Shown one piece after another: positions 10,563 through 15,668 of a DNA stretch of 28,928 nt. Source of the DNA: a virus. How positions within the stretch are numbered: position 1 is the first letter of the stretch; each line of letters begins with the position of its first letter. Made by a program: the position numbers and the translations under genes. The stretch is taken from IMG/VR virus record IMGVR_UViG_3300034073_003927, positions 1 through 28,928 of that record; one strand, given 5' to 3'. The notes beneath the pieces are model-generated. The model ran no database searches, was not told where the DNA came from, and saw only the letters and a program-made list of their open reading frames with translations.

Positions 10563-10574
10563 GGGCCGTTTTTT
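10553..10574 (+). terminator. Intrinsic terminator after the tail genes
   Basis: Inverted repeat CGGCCC / GGGCCG (10553-10558 and 10563-10568) followed by TTTTTT. It overlaps the last codon and stop of the preceding gene and probably ends or attenuates late transcription here. Confidence 0.75.
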
Positions 10575-10590
10575 ATTATGGAGAAACCAT

Positions 10591-10947
10591 ATGCTTACAA
10601 ATATCCAACCATTTACTGACTGTCATGGCATTCAGCACACTGCGGCCGTTATCCAAATAGCGCAGGCAAATTACAATGGCAACAACTCTATGCATATTGC
10701 TGCTGAGGGTGACAGCTATTTTGAGCGGCACAGCAACGTCAATCACAGTGTAAATTATCAGGCGCTTATTTGGATTGATGCCGCAGCGAAATTGGCTGGC
10801 ATGAAACCGTTGTCTCTGAGAGACAAAAACGGAAACGACTGGCACACAGTTGTGCTGCCTGGACCATTGTCTGACTCAACTGAAATCGTAGAGCTGTGCG
10901 AGCAGCACATACTGACAACTATCATCCCGCAATTAACTCAGGAGTAA
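10591..10947 (+). CDS. Conserved small phage protein, unknown function
   Basis: A 118-residue soluble protein beginning MLTNIQPFTDCHGIQHTAAV. A good GGAG ribosome site lies about eight bases before the ATG, and a coding-length open frame continues to TAA. It contains LIWIDAAAKLAGMKPLSLRDKNGNDW and a helical C-terminus. No recognised domain, signal peptide or membrane segment. It lies just after the tail terminator and three bases before a coiled-coil gene with which it is probably co-transcribed. It could be a late accessory gene; I cannot assign a function. Confidence 0.55.
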   Translation: MLTNIQPFTDCHGIQHTAAVIQIAQANYNGNNSMHIAAEGDSYFERHSNVNHSVNYQALIWIDAAAKLAGMKPLSLRDKNGNDWHTVVLPGPLSDSTEIVELCEQHILTTIIPQLTQE

Positions 10948-10950
10948 CAC

Positions 10951-11196
10951 ATGGATCAAATACAACAGCTGCAACAACAACTGGCTCTGGCTAAAGCGCG
11001 GGGCTTTGATTTGTATCAACAGTGCGAGCAGCAGGGGCATCAGATTCAGTACTTGAGTAGCATGCTCGGGCGAATTGCACACAAACTAGGAATATCAGAC
11101 TTAAATTCAATTGAACCGGATGAGCTATTTTCAGCGCTTGATAAGCAATTAGATGGAAAGAAAGGTCCTGATGATAAAGCTGCCGGACAACAGTAA
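10951..11196 (+). CDS. Small coiled-coil phage protein
   Basis: An 81-residue protein whose first 45 residues are Gln/Leu-rich with heptad-like spacing (IQQLQQQLALAKARGFDLYQQ), pointing to a coiled coil. The C-terminus is charged and probably flexible (KQLDGKKGPDDKAAGQQ). An AGGAG ribosome site overlaps the end of the preceding gene, so both are likely in one unit. It is the last gene before the attachment region. No catalytic motif is visible and the function is unknown. Confidence 0.55.
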   Translation: MDQIQQLQQQLALAKARGFDLYQQCEQQGHQIQYLSSMLGRIAHKLGISDLNSIEPDELFSALDKQLDGKKGPDDKAAGQQ

Positions 11197-11234
11197 ACAT
11201 GATTGCATGGGACAAAAATGGGGCGGACTGGTAG

Positions 11235-11268
11235 CACTACAAGAGAGGGTTCGAATCCCTCGTTAGTG
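11235..11268. other. tRNA-like T-arm mini-helix (possible decayed tRNA piece)
   Basis: A perfect tRNA T-arm, GAGGG-TTCGAAT-CCCTC (11245-11261), is enclosed by a second short stem CACTA/TAGTG (11235-11239 with 11264-11268). Just upstream is a D-loop-like GACTGGTAGC. No anticodon arm and no CCA end are seen, so this is not a functional tRNA gene. It may be a tRNA remnant or a structured RNA. Confidence 0.35.
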
Positions 11269-11390
11269 GCAGGATCATATTGGAAAAACGACCCTGTAAC
11301 TCATTGATCTATAATGAGCGAATTGCACTATTTTGAAACTGACAAAACAGCCATATTTATTTTGTTTATCAATAGCATAGGCCTGATAAG

Positions 11391-11443
11391 GCATCACCTT
11401 GACATGGTGGGGGTCGGTGGTTCGAATCCACTAGGACGCACCA
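11391..11443 (+). other. Phage attachment core (attP/att): 3' part of tRNA-Val(GAC)
   Basis: From the anticodon arm (TCACC-TTGACAT-GGTGG) through the variable loop, T-arm (GGTGG-TTCGAAT-CCACT), acceptor strand AGGACGC and ACCA, this matches the 3' part of bacterial tRNA-Val with anticodon GAC. The matching 5' acceptor strand (GCGTCC) and D-arm are missing upstream, so it is a fragment, the usual form of a tRNA-targeted attachment core. A near-match to an IHF site (TATCAA...ATA) lies at about 11377-11389. It sits between the tail module and int, as attP does in lambda. Confidence 0.75.
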
Positions 11444-11450
11444 AATTCCT

Positions 11451-11487
11451 AAACAAAAACAGCACCTTACGGGTGCTGTTTTTGTTT
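11451..11487 (+). terminator. Strong terminator beside the attachment core
   Basis: A 16-bp perfect inverted repeat (AAACAAAAACAGCACC and its complement, 11451-11466 and 11472-11487) with a 5-base loop, a GC-rich top and a long T-run. After integration such an element would end transcription of the restored tRNA. The A-run on the other side makes it potentially bidirectional. Confidence 0.8.
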
Positions 11488-11497
11488 GTGCTTTTCG

Positions 11498-11530
11498 TTT
11501 GGAAAAATTTTGGAAAAATTTTGGAAAAAT
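11498..11530. repeat. Three phased GGAAAAATTTT direct repeats
   Basis: The unit GGAAAAATTTT recurs at exactly 11-bp intervals (11501, 11512 and a shortened copy at 11523). A5 tracts at this helical spacing are expected to bend DNA. Their place beside the attachment core suggests integrase arm sites or an architectural bend, which is inference. Confidence 0.45.
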
Positions 11531-11584
11531 AACTACTATTCCAGAACCTGATAAGCGAAGTAATAGTTTAAGTACGGAGTTCAG

Positions 11585-12133
11585 ATGGATCCTCGCTCTT
11601 ATTATAAGGAAATTCGACAATTCACTTATGCGAAATCTTATGAAAAATGTTGTGAAAAATGGCCTGATCTAAAAGATAGACTCCAGCTTCGAGAAATTGA
11701 TACCGATGCATTACTTGAAATTAAAGATAATTGGAAACAGGTTCTCATATCAGGAAATTATGCTTTAACAGCAAAAGGATGGAACCAAGTAGCGTCACGG
11801 TTCAAAAGAAATCACCACAGCAGACTCGATTTAGCTTTGTGGTGTGATGGCTACCTTTGTGCGGTGATGCTCGGTAAACCTTCAAAGAAAAAGTTGGTTT
11901 TAAGTCTTCATTTTCTGGATGGTGATAGAGATGAAGGCCCTTTAAGTGGGAAGCGAGCAGATATATGTCTATTGACTGCTGAGCTATACGGGCTGGCTCT
12001 TAGTGCGCATTATGTAGCGTTAAGAAATCCACTACCAGGAGCAGTGCCTTTGTACGAAACCTTAGGTTATTCAGAAAAGAAAGTCTTCGGCGCTGTAGAT
12101 AGTGCCTTGTATAAAGAATTACCTAAAGTCTAA
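11585..12133 (+). CDS. GNAT-like acetyltransferase-fold protein (accessory gene)
   Basis: A 182-residue soluble protein. The strongest clue is the C-terminal segment ALRNPLPGAVPLYETLGY, matching the conserved end of GNAT N-acetyltransferases (asparagine, proline and LYexLGY). The N-terminal half is Lys- and Tyr-rich and unusual, and a clear acetyl-CoA R/QxxGxG loop is not obvious, so the protein may be divergent or inactive. A GGAG ribosome site precedes the ATG. It lies alone just inside the attachment region, a common place for lysogenic-conversion genes. The acetyl acceptor is unknown; a toxin-like or host-modifying role would be speculation. Confidence 0.5.
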   Translation: MDPRSYYKEIRQFTYAKSYEKCCEKWPDLKDRLQLREIDTDALLEIKDNWKQVLISGNYALTAKGWNQVASRFKRNHHSRLDLALWCDGYLCAVMLGKPSKKKLVLSLHFLDGDRDEGPLSGKRADICLLTAELYGLALSAHYVALRNPLPGAVPLYETLGYSEKKVFGAVDSALYKELPKV

Positions 12134-12152
12134 ATAAAATGTTTAATTTGTG

Positions 12153-12173
12153 TATAATATAAACTATAGTTTA
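12153..12173 (+). promoter_or_regulatory. Promoter with palindromic operator
   Basis: A TATAAT -10 box (12153-12158) is followed at once by the 14-bp perfect palindrome TAAACTATAGTTTA (12160-12173), placed to control the small gene starting at 12205. No convincing -35 box was seen. The palindrome over the start site suggests repression, perhaps by the gene product. Confidence 0.45.
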
Positions 12174-12204
12174 CAGCGAACAACTACTGCTATTTAGGTG
12201 ATTT

Positions 12205-12402
12205 ATGAAAACACAAAAAAGACGGGAATTTTCTGCTGCTGATTTAGCTGCTGCAAAACAACGTGTTTTAGTGGGCGGCGCTGCAATAAATTTTTCACTA
12301 AAAGAACGTGGTTTTGACGCAGTTGTTCTTGCAGAAATGGAAAGGAATGCATTTTCGTTTGTGAAGAGAAACGGAAAAGAGAAGCAACAGAAGAGTGCTT
12401 AA
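12205..12402 (+). CDS. Small basic protein, unknown
   Basis: A 65-residue, Lys/Arg- and Ala-rich protein (KTQKRREFSAADLAAAKQRV...). Helical regions are likely; no recognised motif, signal peptide or membrane segment. It has its own promoter-like sequence with a palindrome just upstream, an AGGTGA ribosome site, and a bidirectional terminator after it. Size, charge and palindromic promoter would fit a small DNA-binding regulator, but no HTH is evident, so I leave the function open. Confidence 0.45.
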   Translation: MKTQKRREFSAADLAAAKQRVLVGGAAINFSLKERGFDAVVLAEMERNAFSFVKRNGKEKQQKSA

Positions 12403-12470
12403 TGCATTTTAAACAGTGAAAGTCAGCATTCTCTGATACATTATTAATTTGTAAGTTTTTCAGTTAATAA

Positions 12471-12497
12471 AAAGCCCAGCGTGAAAACCTGGGCTTT
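12471..12497. terminator. Bidirectional terminator between convergent genes
   Basis: Nine-base inverted repeat AAAGCCCAG / CTGGGCTTT (12471-12479, 12489-12497) with A- and T-rich flanks on both sides. It separates the plus-strand gene ending at 12402 from the minus-strand zinc-ribbon gene ending at 12531 and can serve both. Confidence 0.7.
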
Positions 12498-12530
12498 GAA
12501 TTTAGATCGCCGACTGAATTAATTTTTTAC

Positions 12531-12674
12531 TTACTTGCTTTTACAGCAGTTGCATTGAGGTATAACAAAAACCGGACTATTTTTTGGATAGATGGTTTTG
12601 CCGTTCTTCACAATGTAGCGCGTGAAGATAACCTCGCAAGCGTTGCCACATTTAGGACATGTTCCTGTCTTCAT
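12531..12674 (-). CDS. Small zinc-ribbon protein (47 aa)
   Basis: Translation of the minus strand gives a 47-residue protein starting MKTGTCPKCGNACEVI and ending PQCNCCKSK. The paired CPKC and CNCC knuckles are about 30 residues apart, a complete zinc-ribbon arrangement. A GGGAG ribosome site lies six to eight bases before the ATG, and the stop is followed by the bidirectional terminator. Small zinc ribbons of this kind are frequent in phage early regions and may bind nucleic acid or a host protein. The exact role is unknown. The competing plus-strand reading frame here lacks such features. Confidence 0.65.
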   Translation of the reverse strand: MKTGTCPKCGNACEVIFTRYIVKNGKTIYPKNSPVFVIPQCNCCKSK

Positions 12675-12748
12675 GCGGTTTCTCCCACGATTGTCGCAAA
12701 TAAAGAACTCACAAATATTTGCGATTTGTTTGGAGAACCACTAAACTT

Positions 12749-12841
12749 ATGAACGCCAATTCAAAAGTGTCATGGTTGAGTTATCTCCATACACACGGTA
12801 AATGTGCCAACATCTACCACCTCAAAGCCCTATGCCAATAG
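12749..12841 (+). CDS. Possible 30-residue peptide before a terminator
   Basis: An ATG at 12749 opens a 30-codon frame (MNANSKVSWLSYLHTHGKC...) whose TAG lies inside the terminator hairpin at 12824-12847. The plus-strand T-run of that hairpin implies rightward transcription arriving here. The only ribosome-site-like GGAG is too far from the ATG, so translation is doubtful. Confidence 0.2.
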   Translation: MNANSKVSWLSYLHTHGKCANIYHLKALCQ

Positions 12842-12847
12842 GGCTTT
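12824..12847 (+). terminator. Intrinsic terminator between convergent units
   Basis: Inverted repeat AAAGCCCTA / TAGGGCTTT (12824-12832, 12839-12847) with a T-run on the plus strand. It also lies directly after the ImmA-like gene on the minus strand, where the T-run is poorer. Confidence 0.65.
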
Positions 12848-12848
12848 T

Positions 12849-13322
12849 TCAATAAAACTCTAAAGATAATTGTATCGAGTCATAACCTAAAAAGTTAAGC
12901 GCGTGGTCAGCGAAAGCATCTGCTTGCCATTCTGCATCTTCATTTTGCGTAGCTGGACCTGTCGCAAAGTGAAGTACTGGTTGATGACCTAATATCATGT
13001 GACCAATCTCATGCAGGACGACTGACAGAGCGAAGCGGTCACCAGAACAGGCATCAAGATAGATATGCTCTGGGACACTGATCGTAGCAGTGCTTGGGTC
13101 GTAGTGACCTAATATCCTCCCGTGAAGAGCAGCTGACCATTCCGCGTCATCTACTGGATTTATTGTGATCCCGTAGATACTTAGTCTTTCTAAAGAATCA
13201 TCATATCTTTTTTTCCGGCCCCTCTTTGATTTCATTTCAAAGTAGTTACAAAACGCCATAGCAGCACGTCTGATGTGTTCATCAGATAGTGCTTCTACTC
13301 TTTGACCTCTTAACTGATACAT
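12849..13322 (-). CDS. ImmA/IrrE-family metallopeptidase
   Basis: A 157-residue protein with the zinc-peptidase signature HEIGH in LSVVLHEIGHMILGHQ (about residues 100-115) and a downstream acidic helix EDAEWQADAFADHAL that supplies the third zinc ligand in this family. ImmA/IrrE proteases cleave a partner HTH repressor and so switch it off, typically after DNA damage or on phage or ICE induction. The gene overlaps the end of the HTH gene upstream by 41 bases, the usual ImmR-ImmA pairing. I infer that it inactivates the product of 13282-13692. A toxin-antitoxin-like or host-gene-control role is the alternative. Confidence 0.8.
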   Translation of the reverse strand: MYQLRGQRVEALSDEHIRRAAMAFCNYFEMKSKRGRKKRYDDSLERLSIYGITINPVDDAEWSAALHGRILGHYDPSTATISVPEHIYLDACSGDRFALSVVLHEIGHMILGHQPVLHFATGPATQNEDAEWQADAFADHALNFLGYDSIQLSLEFY

Positions 13323-13692
13323 CGTTATTCAATCCTTCTTGTTGGTTATTTATTTGTTCCAGCAACTCAGCAAACTGCTTGAGCTGGTCAGGGTTCCAGG
13401 GAGATTTAGCAAAGCCAGCAACTAACATCTTCTGTTGATGTGTAAGTCCTTCGACAGAAACGACTTCATTCGCTGATGCGGCTAGATCTTCTAATTTTTC
13501 CAAATGAATGCCTTTTTCTTCGAAGAATGAAGAAATTAGCTTGACCCATTTATCTGCAATTTTTTTACTACCTGTTTCCATTGCGCTCAAGAACGCTGGA
13601 GTAGTTTCTAGTGCCTTCGCCATTGTCACCAATGTTTCATTTGCATCAATTCTGGCTTTTCTTACCGCTTTACCAAACTCTGTAAGTGCCAT
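13282..13692 (-). CDS. XRE-family HTH regulator paired with ImmA
   Basis: A 136-residue protein with an N-terminal helix-turn-helix of the Cro/CI type (FGKAVRKARIDANETLVTMAKALETTPAFLSAMETGSKKI, residues 6-45). A helical linker (HQQKMLVAGFAK) and a low-complexity basic tail follow, where ImmA would be expected to cut. An ACGAGG ribosome site precedes the ATG. It overlaps the ImmA-like gene, so the pair is one unit. The upstream region holds an inverted repeat that may be its operator. A second repressor-like gene exists at 27437-27901, so this may control an accessory switch or int rather than the main lytic decision. Confidence 0.75.
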   Translation of the reverse strand: MALTEFGKAVRKARIDANETLVTMAKALETTPAFLSAMETGSKKIADKWVKLISSFFEEKGIHLEKLEDLAASANEVVSVEGLTHQQKMLVAGFAKSPWNPDQLKQFAELLEQINNQQEGLNNDVSVKRSKSRSTI

Positions 13693-13765
13693 TTTTTGCG
13701 TCCTCGTGTTTTAGTTTAACTATCATTAAATGAACAGTTTCTTGTAATTGTTGACATCACTACCA

Positions 13766-13777
13766 TGCATAAATGCA
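13766..13777. promoter_or_regulatory. Inverted repeat upstream of the XRE/ImmA pair
   Basis: TGCAT-AA-ATGCA (13766-13777) lies in the gap between the XRE gene and int. It is the best operator candidate for the XRE regulator. A good -35-like TTGACA lies at 13751-13756 on the plus strand, but without a convincing -10 at the right distance. Apart from this and the int terminator I see nothing else in 13693-13903. Confidence 0.3.
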
Positions 13778-13804
13778 CGCAGGTTAATATAATCAAAAAA
13801 TGAT

Positions 13805-13833
13805 AATAATTCAACTAAATTGGTTGAATTATT
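13805..13833 (-). terminator. Terminator after int
   Basis: An 11-bp perfect inverted repeat AATAATTCAAC / GTTGAATTATT (13805-13815, 13823-13833), followed on the minus strand by TATCATTTTTT. It lies about 70 bases after the int stop and probably ends the long leftward early operon. Confidence 0.65.
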
Positions 13834-13903
13834 TTCAGATTTTAAAGTGTTAATTGGTTGGCATGGACTTATGAAGTTTTTCGACAGTAATTTATGCGAT
13901 GTT

Positions 13904-15004
13904 TTAGCGTTTCAGGGCTTGGTCACATATAGTCCACTCAGGCTCATGCCTATCAGTGTAATGAGCCGTCATCTTCGCTGTGCTATGGGCCATTAGTGTT
14001 TGAACGTACTCTTCAGTAAAGCCAGCTTGCAGATATAGGTGCCCACCAAGAGCTCGTATTTCGTGGAAAGTAGGGCGCTGCTCAGGCTTTAGCTTGGCAA
14101 TCTCCGTTACCAGATCACGCACTGCTGCAAACTCTTTACTCAGTATCTCCGGACGAACCTGCGTCCAATGTGTCTTGTCCTTACTGGCTACAACCTTCTC
14201 CGGCCGACGATGAACTATATATGGGCTTGCGATGCCGGATGTTCTCGCTGCACGAACCACATCAGCTAAACCACCATCGACTTTAATTTTCAGGAATGAA
14301 CGGTTACCAAAGGACTCTGTTTTGCGTGAAATGATCTGCAGGTAACCGTCTTTAATATCATCAAACTTAGCCAGGCATAAATCGCCACGGCGCTGCAAAG
14401 TAACTAAGCCGAAGTCCATCGCATTTTTTAACCAAGGCTCGGCCAGGTCATGGATAGCGCGGTACCAATCATAAGAAAGTGGCATACGCTGTTTTTCTTC
14501 AGCCGCTTTAGCCAGAGTGCTTTCTACCGGGTTATCGTCCACGATGCCTTTGGTCAACGCAAACCTGAATATATCTACAAGCAAACCACGCATTTTCACG
14601 TAAGCATTGCTCTTAAATCCATTGTCCAGGTAGTCAGCCATAAAGCGCACTGACATATCGATCACCAGCATTTTTGACAGGTCTCGCTCCAAACGGTTTA
14701 GCCGGTATTCGGTTTCGGATAAAGTACGTTCCTTCAGCTTTTTGGTGGGTAAATACTCTTTGCGGTATCGCGTTAAGACATCGCTAAAGTGATTGGCTCC
14801 ATCTGAAATGACCCTGTGTGTCAGGTCAGATCCTTGTATCAGAATGGCGTTTAGTTTTCGGGCAGCAGTGTTAGCGGCCTTTTTGTTTTTGCCCATTCCG
14901 TGGAATTTGCCTGTCTGCGGGTGCTTGTATTTAAAGTACCCGTCAAACTGGTATAAATTCGGCTCTAAATCGTGGTTAATACCCAGCCGACGCCTTGCAT
15001 TCAT
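13904..15004 (-). CDS. int: Lambda-type tyrosine integrase
   Basis: A 366-residue site-specific recombinase that integrates and excises the phage at its attachment site. The N-terminus (DLEPNLYQFDGYFKYKHPQTGKFHGMG) matches the arm-binding domain of lambda Int. The core-binding region follows, then the catalytic domain: Arg in TLQRRGDL (about 205), Lys in SRKT (228), HEIR (314-317), His in LMAHST (340) and the nucleophile Tyr in TAHYTD (349). All key residues are present. It begins inside the xis stop (TAATG) and is followed by a terminator. The presumed target is the tRNA-Val fragment at 11391-11443, about 2.5 kb away with accessory genes between. Confidence 0.93.
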   Translation of the reverse strand: MNARRRLGINHDLEPNLYQFDGYFKYKHPQTGKFHGMGKNKKAANTAARKLNAILIQGSDLTHRVISDGANHFSDVLTRYRKEYLPTKKLKERTLSETEYRLNRLERDLSKMLVIDMSVRFMADYLDNGFKSNAYVKMRGLLVDIFRFALTKGIVDDNPVESTLAKAAEEKQRMPLSYDWYRAIHDLAEPWLKNAMDFGLVTLQRRGDLCLAKFDDIKDGYLQIISRKTESFGNRSFLKIKVDGGLADVVRAARTSGIASPYIVHRRPEKVVASKDKTHWTQVRPEILSKEFAAVRDLVTEIAKLKPEQRPTFHEIRALGGHLYLQAGFTEEYVQTLMAHSTAKMTAHYTDRHEPEWTICDQALKR

Positions 15005-15204
15005 TAACTCGCCCTCAGTACCTGATCAACCAGTTCGTCACCAGTTGATATGCTCTCTAATTCAACATCTATATACCAAGATCCGCCTATTTTCTTTGCG
15101 CCTGGTACATCTCCATTTTTCACCCAGCGTCGAACCGTTGCTGATGAAGGGGGAGTGGTAAAGCGTTTTGTTCGCCATTCTTCAAGCGGCATAAGCTTTT
15201 TCAT
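15004..15204 (-). CDS. xis: Excisionase (recombination directionality factor)
   Basis: A 66-residue, basic, winged-helix-type protein with the Xis signature: a W..KRF..PPSSATVRRWVKNGDVPGAKKIGGSWYID pattern equivalent to the lambda Xis DNA-binding region. It would bind beside the attachment site and steer the integrase towards excision. The gene directly precedes int with a TAATG overlap and has a GGAGG ribosome site. As the second-last gene of the leftward early operon it is placed as in lambda. Confidence 0.85.
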   Translation of the reverse strand: MKKLMPLEEWRTKRFTTPPSSATVRRWVKNGDVPGAKKIGGSWYIDVELESISTGDELVDQVLRAS

Positions 15205-15206
15205 GA

Positions 15207-15668
15207 TCAGCCTCCGATATGTGGCAACAGCGGCGGCATCTTGCCTGTGCGTTGCGCTTCGTCAATTTCGGGCAGCAGTCGCTGGCCTACTGTTTGGCCA
15301 CCTGGCAGCACCAGATGAGCCATGAATTCTTCTTCAAATGTAGTGATCCCGGCTTCTACTGCTTCCAGCTTTGCTTTAACCACCAGAGATAGAGCGCGGT
15401 ACTTTTGCTTACAGGCCTGTTCCCACTCTTTAAGTGCGACTGACTCTGAGCGGTCGCGGCCTGTGTCGGTAACCCAGAATTGGCGATCGGCTTTATCTGG
15501 CAGCGGCACAGTGATCCGGACCTGACGACCAGACATGACAAAGCCGATAACAGCGTATTGGCCTGTTTTGCCGTACATGAACTGATCGGCGCCGTATCTG
15601 GCCAGCACCTTTTCAATTTCTAACAGGCTGGCCGTTTGGCTAACTTGCGTGTCTTTTGCGTAGGCCAT
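15207..15668 (-). CDS. Conserved phage protein, unknown function
   Basis: A 153-residue soluble alpha/beta protein in the early operon, starting inside the stop codon of the cytosine methyltransferase gene (TAATG) and ending just before xis. Notable parts are YAVIGFVMSGRQVRITVPLP, a charged middle helix (EWEQACKQKYRALSLVVKAKLEAVEAG) and TFEEEFMAHLVLPGGQTVGQ. The last of these recalls a conserved phage/prophage family of unknown function often found among replication and recombination genes. No catalytic motif is clear. Confidence 0.6.
   Translation of the reverse strand: MAYAKDTQVSQTASLLEIEKVLARYGADQFMYGKTGQYAVIGFVMSGRQVRITVPLPDKADRQFWVTDTGRDRSESVALKEWEQACKQKYRALSLVVKAKLEAVEAGITTFEEEFMAHLVLPGGQTVGQRLLPEIDEAQRTGKMPPLLPHIGG

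Noticed and set aside
11391-11443. A functional tRNA-Val gene
   Set aside because: The D-arm and 5' acceptor strand are missing; nothing upstream pairs with AGGACGC.
11314-11532. A 72-residue plus-strand open frame over the attachment region
   Set aside because: It reads through the tRNA-Val fragment, the terminator hairpin and the A-tract repeats, and has no ribosome site.
12555-12752. A 65-residue plus-strand open frame
   Set aside because: It lies opposite the zinc-ribbon gene, which has Cys motifs, a ribosome site and a terminator; this frame has none.
11443-12840. Host chromosome resuming after a prophage end
   Set aside because: Possible, but a lambda-type int and xis follow at 13.9 kb with the same orientation and distance as in a phage attP region, so a continuous phage genome is preferred.
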